This document shows positions 1 through 6,280 of a stretch of 6,452 nucleotides of DNA, piece by piece. The notes under the pieces were generated by a model, which saw nothing but the letters and a program-made list of their open reading frames with translations, was not told the origin of the DNA and made no database searches. The stretch comes from Methylococcales bacterium (lineage in GTDB: Bacteria; Pseudomonadota; Gammaproteobacteria; Methylococcales; Methylomonadaceae): NCBI GenBank assembly GCA_009692395.1, contig SHZG01000138.1, positions 1-6,452 of the forward strand. The letters are read 5' to 3'. Each line of letters starts with the position of its first letter. The stretch's first letter is position 1. The position numbers and the translations under genes were made by a program.

Positions 1-149
1 CTTGGAATTATTGCCGCCTTATTCACCTGACTTAAATCCTATTGAACACAAATGGGCGCAAGCTAAAGCACTTAGCAGAAAGAAAAACTGCTCCACTGAT
101 ACACTGTTCTCTCAGCTCTTTTAAATCATTTTATTTTGCTTTGGCTATA
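1..149 (+). mobile_element. IS630-family insertion sequence, right end
   Basis: The element enters from the left edge and probably ends at the TATA at 146-149. On the minus strand the tip reads TATAGCCAAAGC, which resembles the tips I recall for IS630-family elements, and TA is the target duplicated by this family. CreD-like coding sequence starts immediately to the right, so the junction is set by protein homology as well as by the tip. The left end and the matching TA copy are outside the window, so the boundary is accurate only to a few bases. Confidence 0.75.
2..124 (+). CDS. IS630-family transposase, C-terminal fragment (5' part outside window)
   Basis: This is the last 40 codons of a DDE transposase, open from the window edge to a TAA at 122-124. 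The translation contains LPPYSPDLNPIEHKW, the signature around the last catalytic residue of the IS630/Tc1-mariner superfamily; the Glu in NPIEHKW is the expected third acidic catalytic residue. It is followed by the basic AQAKALSRKK segment usual for this branch of IS630. The enzyme would catalyse cut-and-paste transposition into TA dinucleotides. The first two catalytic Asp residues lie outside the window, so whether the gene is intact cannot be judged. Its stop is about 25 bp from the likely element end, which abuts the broken creD gene. The family assignment is secure; the subgroup is not. Confidence 0.9.
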   Translation: MELLPPYSPDLNPIEHKWAQAKALSRKKNCSTDTLFSQLF

Positions 150-1344
150 ACGCCGCACCGAGTATGAAACCTAACTTTTTGCTATGTAAAATCGCGCCTA
201 AATAAAATGTCAGTAATGCTATGCTGGCGACCGCGCCAATACTGTAGGCATAGAGGAATAAAATGTGTTCAGACAATGAAATCAGCAACAGATAGAACAC
301 TAATAATGCCATACCCACTAAGCTGTACTGTATTGGATGAATGCGACAACTTTTCAATAATTAAAATAAGACTAACGCCATGAACGTGAGCAAAATAAAC
401 AGCGCGGCGTATTTGATGCTACGTTCTGATTGTTGATAGACATCCACAGGTTGTATTAATTCAAACCCTACCGCACGTTGTAATAAAGCACCGCATTCAC
501 CTTTGCGACACTGCTCTAATCCCCCTGTGACATCGTAGGAAAAAGACGAGGCACGCCATTCAGCGGTAAAGCCTTGGTCAGTAATATCGCGTTTTTCAGG
601 CAATAATTCACCCGTAAAACTAGGATTCGCCCAATTAGCGGCTAATTGGATATGCGTGTTTTCTGATAATAAAGCAAAATTCATCGCACTCATACCACGC
701 AATTCCATCGTAAAGGCAAACGGTAATTGCGTGGGTTTATCGAGTGCAATCTCTGGTAATGCTGCGTGCATTCCAGCGGTCGCACGTGGTAAATTGGCAC
801 TGGGTTGAAAAGCAATCGGCGCATTATTCCACGTTAAACTAGGCGGTGCGGCGGTATCACGTTGATCGTTGACTAATACCGATAATTGCGGTTTGTCCCA
901 GCGAATTTTTTTGTCTTTATGTTCCGCAATGACATCGAGTAAGGCTTGATTGTTAAACTCCCCTGTCACTTGTAACGCATTGCCATACACAGGAATCGCA
1001 TAAATGCCACGATAGCGCATTGAGCTATCTACCTGACTGTTAATACTCAGTTGTTTGGGAATAATGTACAGCACATCATCTACGGTGACTTCTTTAATCA
1101 CCTGTTTTTCAACTTTATTGACGATGATTTTTGCTTTACTGTTAAAAGTGAGATGATAGGGAATACTCAACACTGGCCCTGCTAGCGTTTGCGTACCCGG
1201 CCAGCTTTGTTCGATACTATTGTAGGCTTGTTGTCGCCACGCGGTGCGCTCACTGACTAAGTCCATAATAAACGACTGCGGAATCAGTAAGGCTAAAATC
1301 AGGGCAAAAATAATGGCTAATTTTACATAAAAACGTTGTTTCAT
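145..1344 (-). pseudogene. creD: creD pseudogene: inner membrane protein CreD, nonsense codon plus IS630 truncation
   Basis: CreD is an inner membrane protein, a target of the CreBC two-component system in E. coli and linked to envelope integrity and beta-lactam/colicin phenotypes; its molecular activity is unknown. The start (ATG 1342-1344) has an AGGAG ribosome site at 1354-1358. An N-terminal membrane segment (residues about 8-27) is followed by the CreD motif VSERTAWRQQAYNSI and a large periplasmic domain, then a C-terminal membrane bundle with RIHPIQYSLVG and FYLLLISLSEH. After residue 327 (ALVLF) the same frame holds a TAA at 361-363, then continues as LLKSCRIHPIQY. From memory, CreD proteins have Glu at that position, so one GAA-to-TAA change explains it. 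The frame ends at 145 in the IS630 tip, about 50 residues short of the roughly 450 usual for the family. No creB or creC is visible. Confidence 0.9.
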
Positions 1345-1353
1345 AACGAGTAA

Positions 1354-1358
1354 CTCCT
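1354..1358 (-). promoter_or_regulatory. creD ribosome binding site
   Basis: AGGAG on the minus strand lies 9 bases before the ATG at 1344. It fixes the creD start and shows that the 5' end of the pseudogene still has intact translation signals. Confidence 0.7.
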
Positions 1359-1391
1359 AGTGGATTTGGTATGGAATTACTTTACGCGTTA

Positions 1392-1421
1392 GTTATGCAA
1401 ATACGATGTTGCTAATGTGAA
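1392..1421 (-). promoter_or_regulatory. candidate sigma70 promoter of creD
   Basis: On the minus strand TTCACA (1416-1421, five of six matches to the -35 consensus) is followed after 18 bases by CATAAC (1392-1397, four of six to the -10). It lies about 50 bases upstream of the creD start in the gap between creD and arsS. I looked for the tandem TTCAC repeat that CreB binds in E. coli and found only this single copy. No convincing plus-strand promoter for arsS could be picked out of the same gap. Confidence 0.35.
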
Positions 1422-1482
1422 TTTTACGGTTTAAATGTGCAGATTTTGTGCAACTCAATAATCCAACTTAAAAATAACCTTT

Positions 1483-2430
1483 ATGCGTGATTCCTTACCC
1501 TATTTAAAAAACACTGACTTCCCTGCAATTAGTCGCAATAAACTTGAAATTTTGCAAGTCAATCTGGGCTATTTGTGTAATTTAAGCTGCACACATTGTC
1601 ATGTGAATGCAGGGCCTAAACGCACTGAATTAATGGACAAAGCCACGATGAATGAGATTTTAACGTTCATTGATAACCATGCGATTCACACCTTGGATTT
1701 AACAGGCGGCGCACCTGAAATGAATCCGCATTTTCGCTATCTAGTTACCGCAGGTTTGAAACGGGGCTTAACAGTCATAGACCGTTGTAATCTGGTGATT
1801 TTATTAGAGCAGGGTTTTGAATGGCTGGTAGACTTTCTAGCAGAAAATCGCGTGGAAATCGTCGCCTCACTGCCGTGTTATTTAAAAGACAATGTCGATA
1901 AACAACGCGGTAAAGGCACGTTTGATGCCAGCATAACGGCTTTACAAACCTTAAATGCACTGGGTTATGGACAAGCTAATAGCGATTTACAACTTAATCT
2001 GGTTTTTAATCCGCAAGGCGCGACGCTACCGCCAGAGCAACAAGCCCTAGAACGCGCTTATAAACACCATCTACAAGAAAATTTTGGCATTGCGTTTAAC
2101 CATTTATTTGCCCTCACTAACCTACCCGTGCAGCGTTTTGGCAGTGTGTTACTCAGTACGGGGCAGTTTGATCATTACATGAACTTACTGAAAAACAACT
2201 TTCACGCCCCCAATTTAGAGAAAGTCATGTGCAGAAACACGGTGAGCGTTGACTGGCAAGGGTTTGTTTATGACTGTGATTTTAATCAAATGTTGAAACT
2301 ACCTTTAGGCGGAAATAACAAAATCCATATTCGCCAAGTCGCTGAATTAATGGGCAACCCCATTAATACCTTGCAACATTGCTACGGCTGCACCGCAGGG
2401 CAAGGTAGCAGTTGTACGGGTGCAATTTGA
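1483..2430 (+). CDS. arsS: Arsenosugar biosynthesis radical SAM protein ArsS (cysteine form)
   Basis: A 315-residue radical SAM enzyme. The N-terminal radical SAM domain carries the 4Fe-4S/SAM motif CNLSCTHC (C32, C36, C39) and the SAM-binding TGGAPE at 74-79. The C-terminal half matches the Cys-rich domain of the ArsS family: MCRNTVSVDWQGFVYDCDFNQM (C250, C265) and CYGCTAGQGSSCTGAI (C300, C303, C311), probable ligands of additional Fe-S clusters. The opening MRDSLPYLKNTDFPAI and the length are normal for the family, which supports this ATG although no good Shine-Dalgarno sequence precedes it. ArsS is reported to join a 5'-deoxyadenosyl group to dimethylarsenite, produced by ArsM, in cytosolic arsenosugar synthesis. 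Some family members carry selenocysteine near the C-terminal Cys motif; here every such position is Cys and the final TGA (2428-2430) falls at the usual family end, so it is a true stop. No arsM or ars regulator is in the window; in vivo substrate is inferred from family. Confidence 0.88.
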   Translation: MRDSLPYLKNTDFPAISRNKLEILQVNLGYLCNLSCTHCHVNAGPKRTELMDKATMNEILTFIDNHAIHTLDLTGGAPEMNPHFRYLVTAGLKRGLTVIDRCNLVILLEQGFEWLVDFLAENRVEIVASLPCYLKDNVDKQRGKGTFDASITALQTLNALGYGQANSDLQLNLVFNPQGATLPPEQQALERAYKHHLQENFGIAFNHLFALTNLPVQRFGSVLLSTGQFDHYMNLLKNNFHAPNLEKVMCRNTVSVDWQGFVYDCDFNQMLKLPLGGNNKIHIRQVAELMGNPINTLQHCYGCTAGQGSSCTGAI

Positions 2431-2450
2431 TGTCCACGAAATACAATGAT

Positions 2451-2531
2451 GCCGTTCGTGGTGAGCCTGTCGAACCACCACAGTTCGACAAGGCTCTCAT
2501 GAGCGTAGTCGCATGGCTCAGGGCGAACGGC
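2451..2531. repeat. compound palindromic (REP-like) repeat between convergent genes
   Basis: Nested inverted repeats fill most of the arsS/receptor gap. The outer arms are GCCGTTCG (2451-2458) and CGAACGGC (2524-2531), a perfect 8-bp stem. Inside, GAGCCTGTCGAAC (2463-2475) pairs with GTTCGACAAGGCTC (2483-2496) with one bulged base. A short TGAGC/GCTCA pair (2500-2504, 2516-2520) makes a third arm. The result can fold as a three-way junction. The core resembles a GTTCGACAGGCTCA-type dispersed repeat that I recall from many environmental proteobacteria, often mis-called as small proteins containing 'VRGEPVEP'; one frame here shows exactly that. It lies downstream of both flanking genes and could stop transcription from either side. 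No second copy is in the window, so 'repeat' rests on recall. Confidence 0.7.
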
Positions 2532-2580
2532 TTTATAATCACAAATACTGCGTCAGCTATATCTGTTAAATTTCAGGTTA

Positions 2581-5085
2581 TTAAAAAGTGTAGCGCAGAC
2601 CAAACCAGAACAAACGCGGTGCCGCAGGTGAATAGAAAGTCGCTTGTTGTATCGGAAAACCTGCGGCAGTTGAGCCACCTAGTGGACGGGCGATGTAATT
2701 GCCATTATTGTCAAAACCCGTAGCCCCTAACTGAGCAGACGTTTCGTAATGCTGGTCGAATAGGTTGTTGACTTGCCCAATCACTTGTACGCCTTTCAAG
2801 TAGCTTGGATTGTAGCGCACACCTAAATTGGTTACGACATAGCCTGTTGTTTTTCCCATGCCTAAATACTTTACGCCATCAGGTTGATGGGCGTTATTTT
2901 CGTTACCGCGTGCAAATACCCCCGAAAAGCCAATGACATTGACATTCGCGCCCCACTCTGGCGTGAATTGATAATCAACGTATGTTTTGAATGAATGCTC
3001 AGGCACTAAAGGCATTCTATTACCTGCTTTAATAGCAATCGTCCCCGACACATCACCTGAATTATTAGTCAGCGTCGCCGTGCTGTTAGCCGTGCCATTG
3101 ACGATTTCATTGGATTGATAAGTTGCATCTAAATAGGTGTAGTTGGCACCGATGCTTAAATCATCGACTTTGCGGTCAAGACTTGCTTCAATCCCTTGAC
3201 GTTGGGTTTTACCAAAGTTTTTGAAATAACCAAAGCCTGCTTGATTGTCCGCGACAAACATAATGTCATTTTTATTTTCGGCGTGAAAATAACCTAAATG
3301 CCAATCAACCTGCCACGGAGCTTGACCACGAAAACCCGCTTCCCACGTTTTTGTAACCACTTGTTTAAGCGGTGGATCACCTGCCATTGCATTGGGCAGT
3401 TTGCACGGATTATCAGGATTGGCGCAGCCCAATTCAATGGTCGTCGGTGCGCGACTGCCTTCGTTATAACCCGCATAAACATTAAATTCTTTGATAGGCG
3501 TATAGGTCATACCTATCGCTGGATTGAAGCGATCGTAAGAGTCTTTACCATTGAGTGAATCAATCCCACCTTGCGGATTAAGCAAATCTTTATTGTCAAC
3601 CGAGGTGTGGTTATAACGACCTGAAGCCGTGATATTAAGATAATCACCGATAGCCAAGGTGTCTTCAGTGAAAAAACTAAAGGTGCGCGTATTGCCTTTT
3701 AATGTCACCCGATTATCAAAAGGAATGTCATCAACGTTACCACCCGTAACACCATCGGCATAAAAAGGCAGCCCAGTAATACTACGGTCTGGATTTAAAT
3801 AGCCGAGTTGCGTCGTTTGCACAAAAGTTTCCGCACTTTCATCATAAGCCCCACCAAATAGAAAATGGTTTTCATTGCCTAATAATTGATCATCCCAGAC
3901 CATTTGACCCGCTGTACCCCAATTTCCCTGATTAGTCTTAGTCTGATTAATTAAGCCATTACATTTTTCTGCTGGTTCACCACCCGCTGTCACAGCCTGT
4001 GCAATACAACGTAACGAAGGAAAAGGCGTATTAACACTAGTAATAGTAGCCGCAGGAAAAGCAATACCTGCATTTTTTAACGCTGTTTTATCGGATGAGG
4101 ATAAAGCATACGGTGCTTGGTTCAACGAACCTTCGTTAATATCGCCGTTATAGGTTTTTGTTTTGATATTACGATAATAAGAATTGCCTGAAAAACTGAT
4201 GTTATCGCTAAGCTGATAACTGCCTTCCAGATTCATAAACAACGAACGATTGTCAGTTATATCAGGTGTAGTATAAACACTGCTATAGTCTCGGGCTAAA
4301 AAGCGTTGCTCTTGTAAACCGTTACCATACAGTTGATTATCAGCATAAGCCGTGGTGAATTTGACATCAGTACGCTCACCTTCCCAACCGACTTTGCCAA
4401 AAATTTGCCGAACTTCAGTCGGTGAATTATCCCGCCAGCCAGACTCTTTAAAATGATTCCCTGTTACAAACCAATTGACGTTAGTGTCCTTGTCAAAACC
4501 GCCGTGTTCAAATTCAAATCCATTACGGCCATAATTACCGACAATCGCTTGCCCTGTCGTCCCCGCATTGTTCTTACCATCCTTAGTCTTTAATACCAGT
4601 GAACCACCTAGCGTATTTCTACCAAACAGCGGATTAGAGCCAGACATCATACTCATATTGGCAATGGCACTTTTAGGAATTAAATCCCAACTCACCACAT
4701 CACCAAACGGCTGATTCAAGCGCACGCCATCCATATAAACAGAAAGCCCTTGCGGTGTACCCAACAGTGGCGAGGCGGTATAACCGCGATAATTAACATC
4801 AGGCTGGAATCCATTACCCTGAATATCATTGATATACACACTACCCAGCGTGCGATTCATAAAATCAGTGATATTCACTGCATTGGTATCGGCAATTTCT
4901 TTATCAGTCGCTGTCTGCACATTAGAGGGGATTTGATCTTTTCTTAACGACGCGCCAGACAGGGGTGCGGTTTCAATAACGTCAATATCAGGCAGCTCCA
5001 TGACAGGTGATGATTCTGACGCTGCAAATACCAGCGGGCTAAGTAATCCCAACGGCAACGCTATCCATAACATTTTTTTCTTCAC
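2581..5085 (-). CDS. TonB-dependent outer membrane receptor, substrate unknown
   Basis: An 834-residue receptor that would import a ligand across the outer membrane using energy from TonB-ExbBD. I place the start at the GTG at 5083-5085: GGGAG at 5092-5096 lies 6 bases upstream and the product opens with a clean signal peptide, MKKKMLWIALPLGLLSPLVFA, cleaved near residue 21. An in-frame GTG 10 codons earlier lacks a well-placed ribosome site and would bury the signal. A TonB-box-like stretch (LPDIDVIETAP, 31-41) precedes the plug (about 46-170, with NYRGYTASPLLGTPQGLSVY and DGVRLNQPFGD). The barrel follows, ending in NNLFDQHYETSAQLG (773-787) and a terminal Phe (GLRYTF) typical of barrel insertion. 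Two Cys pairs, C360/C375 and C554/C561, probably form disulfides in surface loops. Length is within the usual range. Nothing in sequence or neighbours fixes the ligand; siderophore or other metal chelates are only the common case. Confidence 0.92.
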   Translation of the reverse strand: MKKKMLWIALPLGLLSPLVFAASESSPVMELPDIDVIETAPLSGASLRKDQIPSNVQTATDKEIADTNAVNITDFMNRTLGSVYINDIQGNGFQPDVNYRGYTASPLLGTPQGLSVYMDGVRLNQPFGDVVSWDLIPKSAIANMSMMSGSNPLFGRNTLGGSLVLKTKDGKNNAGTTGQAIVGNYGRNGFEFEHGGFDKDTNVNWFVTGNHFKESGWRDNSPTEVRQIFGKVGWEGERTDVKFTTAYADNQLYGNGLQEQRFLARDYSSVYTTPDITDNRSLFMNLEGSYQLSDNISFSGNSYYRNIKTKTYNGDINEGSLNQAPYALSSSDKTALKNAGIAFPAATITSVNTPFPSLRCIAQAVTAGGEPAEKCNGLINQTKTNQGNWGTAGQMVWDDQLLGNENHFLFGGAYDESAETFVQTTQLGYLNPDRSITGLPFYADGVTGGNVDDIPFDNRVTLKGNTRTFSFFTEDTLAIGDYLNITASGRYNHTSVDNKDLLNPQGGIDSLNGKDSYDRFNPAIGMTYTPIKEFNVYAGYNEGSRAPTTIELGCANPDNPCKLPNAMAGDPPLKQVVTKTWEAGFRGQAPWQVDWHLGYFHAENKNDIMFVADNQAGFGYFKNFGKTQRQGIEASLDRKVDDLSIGANYTYLDATYQSNEIVNGTANSTATLTNNSGDVSGTIAIKAGNRMPLVPEHSFKTYVDYQFTPEWGANVNVIGFSGVFARGNENNAHQPDGVKYLGMGKTTGYVVTNLGVRYNPSYLKGVQVIGQVNNLFDQHYETSAQLGATGFDNNGNYIARPLGGSTAAGFPIQQATFYSPAAPRLFWFGLRYTF

Positions 5086-5091
5086 ACCCAA

Positions 5092-5096
5092 CTCCC
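5092..5096 (-). promoter_or_regulatory. ribosome binding site that decides the receptor's GTG start
   Basis: GGGAG on the minus strand is 6 bases before the GTG at 5085. It favours this start over the in-frame GTG at 5113-5115, where only a purine run touching the start codon is present. Confidence 0.65.
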
Positions 5097-5146
5097 ATAA
5101 ATAAGCAATAACCACCCCTGTAAAATGTCACAGCGAGCAACTGGCA

Positions 5147-5176
5147 ATTATAAGGATAAAAATAGCCTTAACCTAT
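5147..5176 (-). promoter_or_regulatory. promoter of the TonB receptor gene with weak -35
   Basis: On the minus strand a perfect TATAAT (-10) lies at 5147-5152, about 60 bases before the receptor start. At the expected 16-18 base distance the -35 region (about 5170-5176) reads TAGGTT or near it, a poor match to TTGACA. A strong -10 with a poor -35 that overlaps a dyad suggests control by a DNA-binding protein, either an activator or a repressor. Confidence 0.5.
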
Positions 5177-5190
5177 AGGAATAATTCCTA
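5172..5190. promoter_or_regulatory. candidate operator: overlapping palindromes at the receptor promoter
   Basis: TAGGAATAATTCCTA (5176-5190) is a perfect 7-bp inverted repeat around one central base. It overlaps CCTATAGG (5172-5179), a second perfect palindrome, so CCTA/TAGG half-sites occur three times in 19 bases. The block covers the -35 position of the receptor promoter. It does not match the Fur box closely; the binding protein is unknown. Confidence 0.45.
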
Positions 5191-5215
5191 AAATTGAGTC
5201 TTAAGAAATAGCAGA

Positions 5216-5241
5216 GGAGTCCAAAACGTATTTTGGACTCC
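5216..5241 (-). terminator. strong hairpin after the spy-like gene, likely terminator
   Basis: GGAGTCCAAAA (5216-5226) and TTTTGGACTCC (5231-5241) form a perfect 11-bp stem with a 4-base loop, beginning 14 bases after the spy-like stop codon. Read on the minus strand, the bases after the stem are TCTGCTATTTCTTAA, U-rich but without a clean U run. It probably ends or weakens transcription before the receptor gene; it could also protect the 3' end of the upstream mRNA. Confidence 0.6.
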
Positions 5242-5255
5242 AGTATTCACCGTGT

Positions 5256-5576
5256 TTATTTTTCTGCTTTACCAGCCATTCTTTCTTTACGCATTTCTTT
5301 ATGCTTTGCTTGCATCGCGTCAAACTTGGTTAATTGCTCAGGTGTAAATATCGCCTTTAAACTAGCATGAGTTTCTTCATGTAGAGCTTTAGACTTCTCT
5401 TTTTGAGCTTCAAAAATCGCCTCAACTTTGGTTTTTTGCTCAGGATTTAAACCCAATTCCTTAGTCAAATGTTCAACTCGCTGCCCCATATCACCACCAT
5501 GAGGGCTGTTCATTTCTGCGACAGCCGTTAAAGGCATACTAAGAACCAGTAATAAACCGATTAATTTCTTATTCAT
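5256..5576 (-). CDS. Small periplasmic Spy/CpxP-like protein (LTXXQ motif family)
   Basis: A 106-residue exported protein. I choose the ATG at 5574-5576 because GGAG (5583-5586) lies 6 bases upstream; an in-frame ATG at 5588 would add only MEIK and has no ribosome site. Residues 1-20 (MNKKLIGLLLVLSMPLTAVA) are a signal peptide. The mature chain is helical and highly charged, with two diverged LTXXQ-type motifs, LNPEQ (43-47) and FTPEQ (77-81), as in the Spy/CpxP fold, and a basic C-terminus (KHKEMRKERMAGKAEK). E. coli Spy is an ATP-independent chaperone; CpxP inhibits the CpxA sensor. The mature N-terminus is rich in Met and His (MNSPHGGDM), which could bind metal, as proposed for some relatives. 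It is shorter than E. coli Spy and CpxP, so its exact role is open. It is divergent from the thioesterase gene and upstream of the receptor gene on the same strand. Confidence 0.8.
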   Translation of the reverse strand: MNKKLIGLLLVLSMPLTAVAEMNSPHGGDMGQRVEHLTKELGLNPEQKTKVEAIFEAQKEKSKALHEETHASLKAIFTPEQLTKFDAMQAKHKEMRKERMAGKAEK

Positions 5577-5615
5577 TTTAATCTCCATAGTTAGCGTGAA
5601 TATTACGCGCCTATG

Positions 5616-5644
5616 ATTGTAGCGAAAAAAATAGCCGTTGTTAT
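5616..5644 (-). promoter_or_regulatory. candidate promoter of the spy-like gene
   Basis: On the minus strand ATAACA (5639-5644, four of six to the -35 consensus) and TACAAT (5616-5621, five of six to the -10) are spaced by 17 bases, about 40 bases before the start codon. Between -10 and the gene lies an imperfect dyad with GCGT/ACGC arms (5594-5608). No Cpx or Bae box could be recognised with confidence. Confidence 0.4.
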
Positions 5645-5683
5645 TATTTCACTGCGAATAAATGAGTTGGCTAACAATTGCTA

Positions 5684-5689
5684 TACAAT
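5684..5689 (+). promoter_or_regulatory. candidate -10 box of the thioesterase gene
   Basis: TACAAT matches five of six bases of the -10 consensus and lies 27 bases before the thioesterase start. No good -35 box sits at 16-18 bases upstream, so the promoter is tentative. Confidence 0.3.
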
Positions 5690-5716
5690 ACCGTGCTTTA
5701 GAGGAGCTATTATTAA

Positions 5717-6214
5717 ATGAACACACAAGAAAAATCACTCACCATGACCGTATTAATGACACCTGATATGGCAAATTTTTCAGGTCATGTCCACGGTGGT
5801 GCATTATTAAAACTATTAGACGAAGTCGCCTATGCCTGTGCGGCTAGATACAGCCGACACTATGTTGTCACTGCCGCCCTCGACCAAGTATTTTTTAAAC
5901 AGCAAGTGCATGTCGGTGAATTAGTCACCTTTTATGCCAATGTTAATTATGTTGGACACTCCTCAATGGAAGTAGGCGTTAAAGTTATTGCCGAAAACTT
6001 ACGCACCGATGGCAAACGCCACACCACCTCCTGTTATTTCACCATGGTCGCAATGGACGATGATGGCAAACCCACCAAAGTACCCAGACTCATTTTAGAA
6101 ACCGATCTTGAAAAACGATACAACGCCGAAGCCTTATTGCGTAAACAAATGCGCCAAGAAAATCTAAATAACAATTGCTTATTAGCCATTGAACTAGAAG
6201 AAGATAATTTTTAA
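5717..6214 (+). CDS. Acyl-CoA thioesterase, hotdog fold (YciA/ACOT-type)
   Basis: A 165-residue cytosolic enzyme that would hydrolyse acyl-CoA to free acid and CoA. It has one hotdog domain (about residues 8-120) with the hallmark NFSGHVHGGALLKLLDEVA at 20-38. In this family the Asp at position 35 is catalytic, and the Asn and the GHVHGG loop help form the active site and bind the thioester. The segments ALDQVFFKQQVHVGELVTF and VGHSSMEVGVKV are the central strands. The tail (about 121-165) is charged and probably helical. Single-domain enzymes of this type act as hexamers. GAGGAG at 5701-5706 is 10 bases before the ATG and supports the start. Chain-length preference cannot be read from the sequence. 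It is divergent from the spy-like gene and followed by the IS1-family element, so it is likely monocistronic. Confidence 0.9.
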   Translation: MNTQEKSLTMTVLMTPDMANFSGHVHGGALLKLLDEVAYACAARYSRHYVVTAALDQVFFKQQVHVGELVTFYANVNYVGHSSMEVGVKVIAENLRTDGKRHTTSCYFTMVAMDDDGKPTKVPRLILETDLEKRYNAEALLRKQMRQENLNNNCLLAIELEEDNF

Positions 6215-6222
6215 TACCCCCT

Positions 6223-6260
6223 TCTGAAAGATGCGCAGTGCGTTTGCGTCCGCTTTCAGA
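6223..6260 (+). terminator. weak terminator-like inverted repeat after the thioesterase gene
   Basis: TCTGAAAG (6223-6230) pairs perfectly with CTTTCAGA (6253-6260). The 22-base interior is GC-rich with several GCG words that can form a short inner stem. It starts 8 bases after the thioesterase stop. There is no T run after the stem, so it could be a factor-assisted terminator or an unrelated dyad. Confidence 0.35.
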
Positions 6261-6280
6261 TGTGATGGCGTTGTCTATCT

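Noticed and set aside
145..357. Separate 70-residue membrane protein starting at a TTG
   Set aside because: It is in the same frame as creD and matches its C-terminal membrane bundle; it is the part of creD after the nonsense codon, with no ribosome site of its own.
1345..1482. CreB binding site (tandem TTCAC) upstream of creD
   Set aside because: Only one TTCAC is present on the minus strand; the second copy at the required spacing is absent.
1775..1960. Minus-strand reading frame inside arsS
   Set aside because: Antisense shadow of the conserved radical SAM gene, with no protein features.
2428..2430. TGA at the end of arsS as a selenocysteine codon
   Set aside because: The upstream SSCTGAI is the normal family end and the downstream reading enters repeat DNA without conserved residues.
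2412..2723. Small plus-strand gene of 103 codons
   Set aside because: It overlaps the end of arsS, translates the palindromic repeat (AVRGEPVEP) and then runs antisense into the receptor gene; no homology expected.
3294..3558. Overlapping short frames on both strands inside the receptor gene
   Set aside because: Shadows of the barrel-coding sequence; composition follows the real frame and no motif is visible.
4750..4947. Plus-strand reading frame opposite the receptor plug
   Set aside because: Antisense to the highly conserved plug region, no ribosome site and no recognisable domain.
5168..5195. Fur box at the receptor promoter
   Set aside because: The dyad is built from TAGGAAT/ATTCCTA and lacks the repeated GATAAT pattern.
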